A stretch of 64,000 bases of DNA from Pseudomonas promysalinigenes (GTDB lineage Bacteria > Pseudomonadota > Gammaproteobacteria > Pseudomonadales > Pseudomonadaceae): positions 4,303,501 through 4,367,500 of the forward strand of contig NZ_CP077094.1 in assembly GCF_014269025.2 (NCBI RefSeq), written 5' to 3'. Position 1 is the first letter of the stretch; the number at the start of each line of letters is the position of its first letter. Of the stretch, positions 18,481 through 27,828 are shown piece by piece. A program made the position numbers and the translations under genes. Below the pieces are notes generated by a model. It was not told the origin of the DNA and did no database searches. It worked only from the letters and a program-made list of their open reading frames with translations.

Positions 18481-19770
18481 ATGCTGACTGCTGCTCTGAT
18501 CTTCGTTTTCACACTCACCTTGGTCATCTGGCAACCCAAGGGCCTGGGGGTTGGCTGGAGCGCCGTTGCCGGCGCAGTGCTGGCTCTGCTCACGGGGGTA
18601 GTAAGCCTCGGCGACATTCCAGCGGTGTGGCATATCGTATGGAACGCGACGGCCACCTTCATCGCGATCATCATCATCAGCCTGTTGCTCGATGAAGCCG
18701 GGTTCTTCGAATGGGCGGCCCTGCACATGGCGCGCTGGGGCCGGGGGCACGGGGGGCGACTGTTCGCATTGATGGTGCTACTGGGCGCGGCGGTATCTGC
18801 GCTGTTCGCCAACGACGGTGCGGCATTGATCCTCACGCCCATCGTCATCGCCATGCTGACCGCGCTGCGCTTTGGCCCCGCCTCCACCCTGGCGTTCGTC
18901 ATGGCGGCGGGGTTCATCGCCGACACGGCAAGCCTGCCCATGATCGTGTCCAACCTGGTGAACATCGTCTCGGCCGACTTCTTCGGCGTGGGCTTTGGCC
19001 AGTACGCTTCGGTGATGTGGCCGGTGAACCTGGTGAGCGTCGCCGCCACCCTGTTGATGCTGTGGCTGTTCTACCGCAAAGACATCCCGGCCCAATACGC
19101 CCCTGAGCAGTTGGATGCACCCAAGCGGGCCATTCGTGACCGGGCTACCTTCATCGCCGGCTGGTGGGTACTGGGGCTGCTGCTGGCCGGGCTGTTCGCG
19201 CTTGAGCCGCTGGGCGTGCCGGTCAGCGTTGTGGCCGCTTTGTGCGCCGTTATCCTGCTGGTCATCGCCGGCCGTGGCCATATCATCTCCACGCGCCGGG
19301 TGATCAAGCATGCGCCCTGGCAGATCGTGGTGTTCTCCCTGGGCATGTACCTGGTTGTGTACGGCTTGCGCAATGCGGGCCTGACCGATGCCCTTGCTGA
19401 GCTTTTCAGCTACTTAGCCGAGCACGGCCTGTGGGCCGCGACCCTGGGTACAGGGGTAGCCGCCGCACTGCTTTCATCGGTGATGAACAACCTGCCCAGC
19501 GTGCTCATTGGCGCGCTCTCGATCCAGGGCAGCAATGCCACGGGCCTGATCCACGATGCCATGGTCTACGCAAACGTGATCGGCTGCGACCTGGGCCCGA
19601 AATTCACCCCCATCGGTAGCCTGGCGACCTTGCTGTGGCTGCATGTGCTTGCGCAGAAGAACATTCGCATCACCTGGGGTTACTACTTCAAGGTGGGCAC
19701 TGTGCTCACCCTGCCCATCCTGCTCGTGACCCTGGCCGCGCTGGCCTTGCGGCTGAGCCTCCACGCCTAG
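18481..19770 (+). CDS. arsB: arsenite/antimonite efflux permease ArsB
   Basis: 429 residues with about 12 hydrophobic segments. ArsB features are an N-terminus '[21 protein letters not shown]', '[18 protein letters not shown]', '[19 protein letters not shown]' and '[20 protein letters not shown]'. It exports As(III)/Sb(III) at the inner membrane using the proton gradient. The start is 10 bases after the arsR stop. It is the ArsB (Nramp-unrelated, IT-superfamily) rather than ACR3 type. No arsA ATPase or arsD is present in the cluster, as is usual in Pseudomonas arsRBCH. Confidence 0.95.
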   Translation: MLTAALIFVFTLTLVIWQPKGLGVGWSAVAGAVLALLTGVVSLGDIPAVWHIVWNATATFIAIIIISLLLDEAGFFEWAALHMARWGRGHGGRLFALMVLLGAAVSALFANDGAALILTPIVIAMLTALRFGPASTLAFVMAAGFIADTASLPMIVSNLVNIVSADFFGVGFGQYASVMWPVNLVSVAATLLMLWLFYRKDIPAQYAPEQLDAPKRAIRDRATFIAGWWVLGLLLAGLFALEPLGVPVSVVAALCAVILLVIAGRGHIISTRRVIKHAPWQIVVFSLGMYLVVYGLRNAGLTDALAELFSYLAEHGLWAATLGTGVAAALLSSVMNNLPSVLIGALSIQGSNATGLIHDAMVYANVIGCDLGPKFTPIGSLATLLWLHVLAQKNIRITWGYYFKVGTVLTLPILLVTLAALALRLSLHA

Positions 19771-19779
19771 GAGCCATCG

Positions 19780-20250
19780 ATGAAAGTGCTGTTCATGTGT
19801 ACCGCCAACAGTTGCCGCAGCGTACTGTCCGAAGGCCTGTTCAACCACGTAGCGCCGCCGGGCATGACCGCTGTCAGCTCCGGCAGCTTCCCCAGCGGCC
19901 GCTTGAACCCCCGAGCACTCAGCACGCTGCAGAGCTTGGGGGTCGATACCACAGCGCTGCACAGCAAAGGCTCCGAGCAGTTTCAAGATAGCCCACCCGA
20001 TATCGTGATCACCGTTTGCGACAAAGCCAGTGGCGAGCCCTGCCCGGTCTATTTCGGGCCATCGATAAAAAGCCACTGGGGCCTGGCCGACCCTTCCGAG
20101 GTCGATGGCAGCGATGAACAAATCCAGGCGGCTTTCGATGCCACCGTCAACCATATCCGCCTGCGCTTTGCTGCCTTCTTCGCCCTCAACCATGGCGCGC
20201 TCGAACCTGCAGAACTCAAGCAGGCGCTGGACCGGATAGGTGAACTGTAA
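19780..20250 (+). CDS. arsC: arsenate reductase, thioredoxin-type (LMW-PTP fold)
   Basis: 156 residues. The phosphatase-like loop CX5R starts at Cys7 ('CTANSCRS'). Cys80 and Cys88 ('[11 protein letters not shown]') are the redox relay that passes the disulfide to the surface, so the reductant is thioredoxin rather than glutaredoxin. It reduces As(V) to As(III), which ArsB then exports. It starts 9 bases after the arsB stop and ends TAATG with arsH (1-base overlap). Confidence 0.95.
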   Translation: MKVLFMCTANSCRSVLSEGLFNHVAPPGMTAVSSGSFPSGRLNPRALSTLQSLGVDTTALHSKGSEQFQDSPPDIVITVCDKASGEPCPVYFGPSIKSHWGLADPSEVDGSDEQIQAAFDATVNHIRLRFAAFFALNHGALEPAELKQALDRIGEL

Positions 20251-20984
20251 TGACTGAACTGACCGCCCAGCACCCAGGTGATTTACCCAACCTGGATCTG
20301 CAACTGTTCGACGCCCCAACCTGCGAGAAGCTCAACGAACAAGCCGCGCCCACCCATAAGCCGCGCATCCTGCTGCTGTACGGCTCGACCCGAGAGCGCT
20401 CGTTCAGCCGCCTGCTGACTCAGGAAGCGGCACGCATCCTGGAACTGATGGGTGCCGAGACCATCATCTTTGACCCCTGCGGTTTGCCACTGCCCGACGA
20501 TGCCCCCGTCGAACACCCAAAGGTTCAGCAATTGCGCGAGCTGGTGCTGTGGTCCGAAGGCCAGGTGTGGTGCTCCCCCGAGCGCCACGGCGCGATGTCC
20601 GCTGTATTCAAGGCGCAGATCGACTGGATACCCCTGGCCCTTGGCGCGGTAAGGCCTTCCCAGGGCAAGACCCTGGCGGTCATGCAGGTGTGTGGCGGCT
20701 CACAGTCGTTCAACGCTCTCAACCAGATGCGTGTGCTGGGCCGATGGATGCGTATGGTGACGATCCCCAACCAATCATCGGTGCCCAAGGCATTTCTGGA
20801 GTTCGATGAAAACGATCGCATGAAGCCCTCTTCCTACTACGACCGGGTAGTCGATGTGATGGAGGAGTTGATGAAGTTCACGCTGCTGCTGCGTGGCCGT
20901 GATAACTACCTGCTGGACCGCTATAGCGAACGTAAAGAAAGCGCTGAGGCGCTGTCCAAGCGGGTGAACCAACGCTCGATCTAA
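20250..20984 (+). CDS. arsH: ArsH NADPH-dependent FMN reductase/organoarsenical oxidase
   Basis: 244 residues. Flavodoxin-like: FMN-binding '[14 protein letters not shown]' at the first loop, then '[23 protein letters not shown]' and '[24 protein letters not shown]'. ArsH oxidises trivalent methylarsenicals and gives organoarsenical tolerance; in P. putida it also reduces quinones or flavins. It overlaps arsC by one base. Last gene of the ars operon; no obvious terminator was found between it and the converging kinase gene. Confidence 0.93.
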   Translation: MTELTAQHPGDLPNLDLQLFDAPTCEKLNEQAAPTHKPRILLLYGSTRERSFSRLLTQEAARILELMGAETIIFDPCGLPLPDDAPVEHPKVQQLRELVLWSEGQVWCSPERHGAMSAVFKAQIDWIPLALGAVRPSQGKTLAVMQVCGGSQSFNALNQMRVLGRWMRMVTIPNQSSVPKAFLEFDENDRMKPSSYYDRVVDVMEELMKFTLLLRGRDNYLLDRYSERKESAEALSKRVNQRSI

Positions 20985-21025
20985 CACCCGGCCCGCTGCT
21001 GCGCGAGCTTGACCGAGCGCGCCAA

Positions 21026-22186
21026 TCAAGCGGGCAGAAAAATCGAGAATGTCGTGCCATAGACCGGGTTGGACGTCATGCTGATACGCCCCCCGTGCGC
21101 TTCGACGATCTGCTTGACGATGAACAGACCCAGCCCGACCGAGCGCAGCGCAGCGGGCTGGCAACTGCCGCGAGTCATGGGCTCGAACAACACCGGCAGC
21201 AGCTCTTGGGCGATGCAAGGGCCGTGATTGTGCACGCTCAGGGCAACCCCTTCGTCGCTGAAATCAGTGGTGATGGTGATGGGGAAGCGCATGTCGCCAT
21301 AAGCCGCGCTGTTGGCGACCAGGTTGCCGATCATCTGGTGCAACCGGTCATGGTCCACCTCGAGCTGACCTCGCCCTCGCGAAAGGTGACGGATGCAGGT
21401 ATTGCCCAAGGCTATCCTGAGCTCGCCTACGCACTGGTCCACCGCTTCGAGCAAATCCACGTTTCGCCGCCGCACGCTGAGGCCCTGCCCCAGCCTGATC
21501 GAAGCGAAGTCCAGCAGGTCGACGACCATGCGCTGGGCCCGCTCGGCCGATGTGCTAATGCTCGAAAGCAGCCGACGGGCTCGGTCACTGTGGGCATCGC
21601 GTGCCAGCAACTGGGCTGCCATCTTGATGGCTGTCATAGGGTTTTTCAGGTCGTGGCTGGCGACGGCGACCATCTGCTCGGCGTGTAACGCACGCTGCTG
21701 GGCTTGGGCGTAAGCGGCGGCCAGTTCATCCTGAGCACGCTGCAAGGCCTGCTCTGCGCTGACCTTTTGTGCCAGCAGCTCCTCGGCACGCTGCATGGCT
21801 TGAAACACCAGATGCTCGTTGCGGTCACGTTCAGTGGTGCTGAACAGCGCCAGCTGATAACGCACCCCCTCGGATGTTTCACGCCTTACTGCGTTGAGCA
21901 GCATGGCCACCACATGACCTTCACGGTGGCAGAGGCCAATCTTGACCTCGGACACCGAGCCTTGCATGTTCAGCAAAGGGCCCCAGTGCGTGAGCTGGAA
22001 CGTGCGCCCCGCCAGCGTCAGTAACTGGTCAAAGCTGCGCAGCAGCAAGCTGTCGTCGTCGTAGCCCAGCCAGTTGCTCAATGTCGCATTGCAGCGCAGC
22101 AACGTTCCGTCGGCCTCCATGACCAGCAAGCCACAGGGGGCACAGTCGAAGTACTGTTCCGAGTACAGCGAGGCAGGGTCATTCAT
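21026..22186 (-). CDS. PAS-domain sensor histidine kinase
   Basis: 386 residues, no membrane segment, so cytoplasmic. N-terminal PAS ~10-110 ('YFDCAPCGLLVMEADGTLLRCN', 'WLGYDDDSLL'), then a coiled coil (~125-172: 'LAQKVSAEQALQRAQDELAAAYAQAQQRA'-like heptads). HisKA has phospho-His178 in 'VASHDLKNPMTAIKM'. HATPase_c has N-box 'HQMIGNLVANSAAYG' and G-box 'GLGLFIVKQIVEAHGG'. The ATG overlaps the upstream hydrolase stop by 8 bases (ATGAATGA), so the two are translationally coupled. No response regulator is adjacent. See finding on the RsbQ-like pair. Confidence 0.9.
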   Translation of the reverse strand: MNDPASLYSEQYFDCAPCGLLVMEADGTLLRCNATLSNWLGYDDDSLLLRSFDQLLTLAGRTFQLTHWGPLLNMQGSVSEVKIGLCHREGHVVAMLLNAVRRETSEGVRYQLALFSTTERDRNEHLVFQAMQRAEELLAQKVSAEQALQRAQDELAAAYAQAQQRALHAEQMVAVASHDLKNPMTAIKMAAQLLARDAHSDRARRLLSSISTSAERAQRMVVDLLDFASIRLGQGLSVRRRNVDLLEAVDQCVGELRIALGNTCIRHLSRGRGQLEVDHDRLHQMIGNLVANSAAYGDMRFPITITTDFSDEGVALSVHNHGPCIAQELLPVLFEPMTRGSCQPAALRSVGLGLFIVKQIVEAHGGRISMTSNPVYGTTFSIFLPA

Positions 22187-22991
22187 GGCCAAAGCCGAGC
22201 TTGGCGAAAAAATCCTCCATCGCCGCAGTGCACGCACTGGGCGCGCTCAACTGCGGGTAATGGCCCAAGTTCTCGATCAGCACCAACTGACTGTTGGGCA
22301 GACTTCGTTGCAAGTAATGCCCCACGGCTACCGGCACCACCGGGTCTTCCCGGCTTTGCAGAATCAACGTAGGTAAGTGCAGCCCGATCGCATCCTGGCG
22401 ATGGTCGGACATAAAGATCACACGGGCAAAATGCCGGGCGATCTGCGCATCGGTGCGGCCAAAGCTGCTGAGCAATTCGTCCTGCAGCGCAGGCTCCCCG
22501 GACGTGCCCATCAGCACAGGCGCCATGGTGCTGGACCAACCGAGGTAGTTTTCGTCGATGGCAGAGAGCAGCCCCTGCACCTCATCCAGCGAGAAACCAC
22601 CGACGTAGTCATCGGTGTTCACGTAACACGGCGAGCCACCGATCATCACCAAACCGGCCAGCCGGCCAGGCAGCAGCCGTTCGGCCAGCAAGGCAATCAT
22701 AGCGCTTACCGAATGCCCGACCACGATCACCGGGCCTTGACCGTACTCATCGATAATGGCGTTCAGATCAATGGCGTGAGCCCAGAGCGAACCATACTTT
22801 TGCCGATCGTAAGCGTGTAGGTCAGATTGCCCCGCGCCGGTCAGGTCGAAGGTAATGACGCGCATCCGAGCAGAGAAATGTGGCAGCAATAACCTCCACA
22901 TCGACTGATCACAGCCAAACCCATGGGCCAGAAGCAGCGTGACGTTACCTTCGCCCTCGATATGCACATTGTTACGCTTTTGCAGACTCAT
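22179..22991 (-). CDS. RsbQ-like alpha/beta hydrolase
   Basis: 270 residues from ATG 22991 (AGGG five bases upstream). It aligns by eye with B. subtilis RsbQ almost throughout: 'AHGFGCDQSMW', 'FDLTGAGQSDLHAYD', 'GGSPCYVN', 'NYLGW', 'ARHFARVIFMSDHRQD'. Catalytic triad is Ser94 (GHSVSA), Asp216 and His244. RsbQ hydrolyses or delivers a small hydrophobic ligand to the PAS domain of RsbP. D14/KAI2 receptors share the fold. The downstream overlapped gene is a PAS kinase, not an RsbP-type phosphatase, so here the same input module feeds a two-component output. Ligand unknown. Confidence 0.9.
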   Translation of the reverse strand: MSLQKRNNVHIEGEGNVTLLLAHGFGCDQSMWRLLLPHFSARMRVITFDLTGAGQSDLHAYDRQKYGSLWAHAIDLNAIIDEYGQGPVIVVGHSVSAMIALLAERLLPGRLAGLVMIGGSPCYVNTDDYVGGFSLDEVQGLLSAIDENYLGWSSTMAPVLMGTSGEPALQDELLSSFGRTDAQIARHFARVIFMSDHRQDAIGLHLPTLILQSREDPVVPVAVGHYLQRSLPNSQLVLIENLGHYPQLSAPSACTAAMEDFFAKLGFGHE

Positions 22992-23220
22992 ACATACCCT
23001 GGTGTCGTTCGCCGTCGGGCCGGCATCGATCGCACGCCCGAGTGTTAGGAGAATAGTGCCAGTGCAAGTGGTCCGCTGCGCATCCATGCCCCCGCAGCTC
23101 GAACCCAATACCCATCTGCGCATGACGCCCAGGTGAGCACTTTACGCGATAAGGCAGTACGACGCCCGCCTTCTCAGTTAAAGACAGCGGGCCAGAGCGC
23201 TTCGTTTCTGAAATATGCAC
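22992..23220. other. gene-free stretch upstream of the RsbQ-like gene
   Basis: About 230 bases between the hydrolase start and the TonB-receptor terminator. It should contain the promoter for the hydrolase/kinase pair. A small open frame here reads as noise. Together with the terminator segment the gap to 23337 is ~346 bases. Confidence 0.35.
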
Positions 23221-23246
23221 AAAAAATGCCCACACAAGGTGGGCAT
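23221..23246 (-). terminator. rho-independent terminator of the TonB-receptor gene
   Basis: ATGCCCAC pairs with GTGGGCAT around a 5-base loop. On the minus strand it is followed by TTTTTT. It sits ~90 bases past the receptor stop (23338). Confidence 0.85.
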
Positions 23247-23337
23247 GTCGGTGGCCAGTAGGCTGCAAAACAGTACTATCTGGCCCGCTGAACGGTCATC
23301 CAGAGACATTGGCAAGCGCTCTGGCGAGGCCTGATGA

Positions 23338-25389
23338 TCACAAACTCATGTTGAGCGACACGAATGCCGAACGGCCAGGTGCCGGGGAGAACATGGCCTG
23401 GTCATCGCCTCCCCAGAAGAAATTGTCGTACCAGACGTAGGCGTACTGACGATCGAGCAGGTTCTTGACCTGCAAGTCCACGCTGGTGGACGCATTGATG
23501 CGGTAGCTGACACTGGCGTCCACCACCACGAAGCCTCCGTATTTGCCTTGCTCGTTCAGCTCATCGATGTAGTAACTACCTTGGGCACGACCTTGCATGC
23601 CGAACTTCCAGTCATCGTTATAGCGGTAGTCGGCGCCCAGATTGCTGATGTAACGCGGGGTCGAAAACACCTGCTTGCCGGCCAGCGACTGGCCGCTTGC
23701 CGAGTAGGCCTTGACCACCTCGGCTTCCTGGATGGCATGGGAAGCCCACAGGGTCCACTGTTCATCCAACTGGGCGCTGAGTTGCATATCCACGCCACGG
23801 CGCCGGGTTTCGCCAAGACCCACCGTGGTGCCGGTGCTGGGCATATTGGCAACTTCGTCGGTGGCGTCCTGCTGCCATAGGGCAACCCGCGCCTGGGCAC
23901 CGGCAAACGGCTGGAACTTGACGCCGACTTCCTTGCCTGTGTTGATCGATGGGTCGTAAGAGGCCTGCCCTGGGGTCATGTAGGCCGGTGCGTTGGAGCC
24001 GGTCAGAATCTGGAAAGTCCGGCCCCAGTTTGCATACAGGTCGATTTCCGGCGTCAGGCTATAAATCACGCTGAGCTTGGGCTGGCGGATCCAGCCGTAA
24101 TCCTGCAACGATGCTTTGACCCCATTGGGCAGCTCGGTGTTGCCGGAAAACTTGTCGACGCGCATGGCAGGGATGATCTTCAACGATTCGGTCGGCTGCA
24201 CCACGGCCTGCACATAGCCACCGATATTGCGCAGGGTATAGCGATCATCGTCCTGCACACGGGCAGGTGGGGCATCGAAATTGGTCGGCACGCCGTAGGC
24301 ATAACGCATGCGGCGGTAGGCGTTGTCCTGCTCTTCGTAGTTGATGCCGCCGTCCAAGGTCACCAGGTCGTTGGCGCGCCAGGTAAGGTTGCTGAGCATG
24401 CCCCTTTGCTGTTCGTCCCACTGCCTGCGCTGACGCGGCGCATTGCCGGGGCGGTAGTCGGTGAAGGTGATGGTGCGGTCATCGTTGTAGCTGTTGTAGT
24501 AGAGCTTACTGTTCAGGCTCAGGTCGTCAGCCAACTGCCAATCGGCGTGCAGGCTCAGGTGCTTCATGTCGCGGTCATCGCCATCGTTGCCGTTCTTGGC
24601 TGGCGACTGGGTGCGGCTGTCGTGCATCTGCTGGCGGGTCAGGAAACCTGGCTCCTGAGCCTGGTGGTGATACAAACGCGCGATCACGCCAACACGCAGG
24701 TCCTGCTCGTCGCTGCTGACGAACCACTTGCCGCCCAGGGAATACTTGTTGGAATTGCTGTGGTCACGGTAGCCATTGCTGTCCTGCTTGGCCAGGAAGT
24801 AGTTCTGGGCGAAGTTGCCCTCTTCATGGCCCACCGCCAGCTGCACTTCACGGGTGTCGAAGCTGCCGTAGGTCAGGCGGCTGTCGGCATAATTGCCGCC
24901 CTGGCGGGTAGCGAAGTTGATGTTGCCTGCGATGTTGTGCAGCCCATAGCGCGGGTCGTTGGTCCCGCGCACCACCTCGATGTATTCGATGTCGAGCGGG
25001 AAGATCATGTCGATGAAGCGCTGGTTGCCACTGTTGACGTTGCTTGGCACCCCGTCGATCAGGGTCTTGATGCCATTGATGTAGCCCTCGCCATTGAACG
25101 CACGGAACGTGACCTTGCCCGACTCCGCCCCCTGCCCCGTTTCGGTCAGCTGAATACCTGGCATTTGGCCCAGCAACTGCCAGCTGTTCATCACGTTCTT
25201 GTCCTTGACCTGATCGCCGCCCAGCACATCCACCGAGGTGAGCACATTTTCCGTACTCAATGCCGTGCCTGCTGTGTGGGTGATGTTCACTTCACCCAGG
25301 GTGATGGTCGAGCTGCCGGTCTGGTCGGCGAAAATGTCAGGGGTAACCATTGCCGTGAAAATGGCAAGGGAGGCCGGGGTAAATCGCAT
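23338..25389 (-). CDS. TonB-dependent outer-membrane receptor
   Basis: 683 residues. Signal peptide at 1-22 ('FTPASLAIFTAMVTPDIFA'). Plug domain ~40-165: 'QLLGQMPGIQL', 'KTLIDGVPSNVN', 'DIEYIEVVRGTNDPRYG', 'GNINFATRQGG'. The rest is a beta barrel with alternating aromatic strands, ending 'SAFVSLNMSL'. It would import a chelated metal or other large ligand with TonB/ExbBD energy. The start has CAGGAG five bases upstream. A Zur-box-like palindrome about 90 bases upstream suggests zinc limitation rather than iron control (ZnuD-like role), but iron-siderophore receptor is the default annotation. Confidence 0.9.
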   Translation of the reverse strand: MRFTPASLAIFTAMVTPDIFADQTGSSTITLGEVNITHTAGTALSTENVLTSVDVLGGDQVKDKNVMNSWQLLGQMPGIQLTETGQGAESGKVTFRAFNGEGYINGIKTLIDGVPSNVNSGNQRFIDMIFPLDIEYIEVVRGTNDPRYGLHNIAGNINFATRQGGNYADSRLTYGSFDTREVQLAVGHEEGNFAQNYFLAKQDSNGYRDHSNSNKYSLGGKWFVSSDEQDLRVGVIARLYHHQAQEPGFLTRQQMHDSRTQSPAKNGNDGDDRDMKHLSLHADWQLADDLSLNSKLYYNSYNDDRTITFTDYRPGNAPRQRRQWDEQQRGMLSNLTWRANDLVTLDGGINYEEQDNAYRRMRYAYGVPTNFDAPPARVQDDDRYTLRNIGGYVQAVVQPTESLKIIPAMRVDKFSGNTELPNGVKASLQDYGWIRQPKLSVIYSLTPEIDLYANWGRTFQILTGSNAPAYMTPGQASYDPSINTGKEVGVKFQPFAGAQARVALWQQDATDEVANMPSTGTTVGLGETRRRGVDMQLSAQLDEQWTLWASHAIQEAEVVKAYSASGQSLAGKQVFSTPRYISNLGADYRYNDDWKFGMQGRAQGSYYIDELNEQGKYGGFVVVDASVSYRINASTSVDLQVKNLLDRQYAYVWYDNFFWGGDDQAMFSPAPGRSAFVSLNMSL

Positions 25390-25471
25390 GGAGGCTCCTG
25401 AAGCGACAAGGTAAGAGCGCGTGTTGGCGCAAGGGCTGGATGGCCGAATCTAATCCGGCTCTAATTCGCAG

Positions 25472-25488
25472 ATGTTATATCATAACAA
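25472..25488. promoter_or_regulatory. Zur-box-like palindrome upstream of TonB receptor
   Basis: TGTTATATCATAACA (25473-25487) has 6-base arms with a 3-base centre. It matches the gamma-proteobacterial Zur consensus GTTATANTATAAC with one mismatch. It lies 84-98 bases before the receptor ATG, in the only AT-rich spot of the gap. A Fur box is not a better fit. Confidence 0.65.
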
Positions 25489-25557
25489 CCTGCAAATGCA
25501 TTATTTGGTCCCTTTCCCATTACCTCGAAGCCTCCAAGCGCCAACTCTCATCAAGGC

Positions 25558-25595
25558 GCAACACCCCACAACGCTGTGGCATTGCGGGGTGTTGC
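25558..25595 (-). terminator. long hairpin after the dehydrogenase operon
   Basis: GCAACACCCCGCAA pairs with TTGTGGGGTGTTGC (one G-T pair) around a 10-base loop, just past the GMC gene stop. There is no T-run, so it may be a processing or weak termination hairpin. Confidence 0.5.
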
Positions 25596-25605
25596 AAGTC
25601 AGCGC

Positions 25606-27828
25606 TTATAGCGCCCCGAAACGCACCTCCACAGTCAGGCTGCCAATGTTGTCACTCAGCCCAGCCCCATAACGCCCAGTGAGGTCATCGTTGATGCACA
25701 GCTGCAATTCGCCCTGCTGACCACGCGGCAACTGCGCCTGGTCGCCGACCAGGAACGGCATACCGCCAGTGCCGATACGCCCGATCAACGCGCCTTCCGG
25801 TTGCCCGGGCAATGTATAGCCAGGCGCAGCTATCAACCCGGGGTTGCCTGCCGCGCCGACCATCCCGGTGCTCGGGTTGGCTGTCCATTGGCCGCCGGTG
25901 CATACCGCCAGCTGCCAGCTCTGCCCATTGACCTGCACACCGGTGCCCTGCCATGCCTGGTTGGCCTGCACATGCACCGTGCGCTTGAGCAGGTCGCTGG
26001 CGACCACATCGGCGGCCTGGAAAGTCAGCGCGGTGATAGTCAGTGTCGGGTTTGCCGTCCCTGTGGTGGGGAAGACACCATCGCCGACCAGGAACAGGTT
26101 GGGGTGATCCCAGCTGCGTTGGTCTTTGTCGACCACCGACTTGGTGCGATCCGAGCCCATACGGTAGGTGCCCATCAAGTGGCCTGCGCCATAGAACGCG
26201 TAGTGCTGGCCACCGTATTCGAACACCGTCTGTGCCCCCTTCTTGGGGTCCGGATCAAGGTCGGTAAGCTCGGTGGCGCCCATCAGCTCGGTGATGATGT
26301 GCGTGGCAGCCAGACGCGCCTGCTTGAAGCCCTCCTTGGTGTAGTCAGAAAAATCGTAGGTGATCTGGGGCCGAGGCAGGCCAAGGCCGTCGGTGAACTC
26401 TTTCGACAACTCCACCCGGCACAGGGCTTTGTCTGGGTCTTTTTCCAGTTGCTCGACCAGAAAGCCCAGACGGAACTGGCGGGTCAGTACGCTGTTGAGC
26501 TGCTGCACCAAGGCCTCGCCGGACAACGCCAGGTTTTGGGGGTTGGCGCCGGCATCGTTGGTGCCGTCGATGAAATCACAGACCGTTGCATACGGATCGT
26601 TCTTCGACCAATTCCAGCCCTCATTGCCGATCTCGATCCGCCAAGCCGCGCGCTGGCTGCGGAACGCTCCATCGCGCATGTCCTCGATGCCGGAAGTGGA
26701 CAGCGGCCCACGAAACGGGAACAACGGCTTGCCCTCAGGCATCAGGCCCCAGGCCAGATACACCGGGTGGTCGGAAAGCCCCATGCCAACCTGCCCACTG
26801 CTGTTGGCAACGCCATTGGGGCTGTGGGGCCCAACGGAATTGAGCAGCAGCTTCGGCGTTTCGATGGCATGGGCGGCGATCACATAGCGCTGGCCTTGGG
26901 CGGCACCGTGCTGGCGCGTGCCGTCGTCCTGGTACTGGATGTAGTCGATACCGGTGACGCCGTTGGCATCGACCTGCACCTTGCTGGCCACGGTTTGATA
27001 GAGGATGCGCACGTTACCGGTATCCAAGGCCTTGGCCATGGTCACCGTGGCATCGTACTTGGCCTGGATCGGGCAGATCGGTGTGCAACTGGTGTTGCCA
27101 GCGCAGACTCGGCGGCCATTGTCGTTCTGAGAGTTACGCCCGGCTGGGGTTTGCCGCACCTGCAGATTGAAGCCTTGGTACTGAGTGCCATCGATGCCCT
27201 TGCCCAGGCCCTGATCCACCAGCGACGGCGGGATGCCGTGCATGCTGTATTGGTAACCTTGGGGGAAGGTCACGCCCAGGTAGGTTTGCGCCGCAACATC
27301 GGCGGAAACGCCCATTTCTTCCTCAGCGCGGCAGTAAGCGGTTTGCAGGTCGTCGTAAGAGATTGGCCAGTCGACGCCGACCTTATACGCACTGTGCATG
27401 CGAAAATCATTGGGCAATAGCCGCAACGCGGTGCCCATCCAGTGCCACATGGTGCCTCCGCCCACCCGCTCATAGGTGCTGGCGAACAGTAGTGGGCCTT
27501 TTTGCACCAGGTAGCTTTTCTGCGCTTTGTCTGGGTCTGTGCTGCCAGCAGTGATCAGGTCTTGGATGGTTGCCCGCGGCGCGAACTGACTGGCTGGGGT
27601 CTGCTCGCTCTGCTGCGGCGGATAAGGCGCTTCGGGCGACTTGAGCACGGCCGTGTAGAAGCGCTCCAGGTACTCGCTGCGGTTGGGGGGAATGGCCGGG
27701 CCCGATTCGAGCACCAGCACTTTCAAGCCGGCCAGGCCCAACTGATAGGCCATGACACTGCCGGCCATCCCGGCGCCTACCACGATCACGTCGGCGGTTT
27801 CGATGGTCTGGGTTTGTACATTGCTCAT
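25606..27828 (-). CDS. GMC flavoprotein dehydrogenase with 3Fe-4S motif and LecA-like C-terminal domain
   Basis: 740 residues. N-terminal FAD Rossmann 'VIVVGAGMAGSVMAYQL' at 14-30. Cys242, Cys248 and Cys252 ('VCAGNTSCTPIC') match the C-X5-C-X3-C cluster motif seen in bacterial FAD-glucose/gluconate dehydrogenases. GMC C-terminal motif at ~595-625 ('GDGVFPTTGTANPTLTITAL'). Residues ~630-740 resemble the PA-IL (LecA) lectin fold: 'PEGALIGRIG', 'LQLCINDDLTGRYG', 'DNIGSLTVEV'. No signal peptide on this protein. It overlaps the small subunit by 4 bases (ATGA) and is the last gene of a three-gene operon with a cytochrome-like protein. Substrate probably a sugar or polyol; inferred. Confidence 0.9.
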   Translation of the reverse strand: MSNVQTQTIETADVIVVGAGMAGSVMAYQLGLAGLKVLVLESGPAIPPNRSEYLERFYTAVLKSPEAPYPPQQSEQTPASQFAPRATIQDLITAGSTDPDKAQKSYLVQKGPLLFASTYERVGGGTMWHWMGTALRLLPNDFRMHSAYKVGVDWPISYDDLQTAYCRAEEEMGVSADVAAQTYLGVTFPQGYQYSMHGIPPSLVDQGLGKGIDGTQYQGFNLQVRQTPAGRNSQNDNGRRVCAGNTSCTPICPIQAKYDATVTMAKALDTGNVRILYQTVASKVQVDANGVTGIDYIQYQDDGTRQHGAAQGQRYVIAAHAIETPKLLLNSVGPHSPNGVANSSGQVGMGLSDHPVYLAWGLMPEGKPLFPFRGPLSTSGIEDMRDGAFRSQRAAWRIEIGNEGWNWSKNDPYATVCDFIDGTNDAGANPQNLALSGEALVQQLNSVLTRQFRLGFLVEQLEKDPDKALCRVELSKEFTDGLGLPRPQITYDFSDYTKEGFKQARLAATHIITELMGATELTDLDPDPKKGAQTVFEYGGQHYAFYGAGHLMGTYRMGSDRTKSVVDKDQRSWDHPNLFLVGDGVFPTTGTANPTLTITALTFQAADVVASDLLKRTVHVQANQAWQGTGVQVNGQSWQLAVCTGGQWTANPSTGMVGAAGNPGLIAAPGYTLPGQPEGALIGRIGTGGMPFLVGDQAQLPRGQQGELQLCINDDLTGRYGAGLSDNIGSLTVEVRFGAL

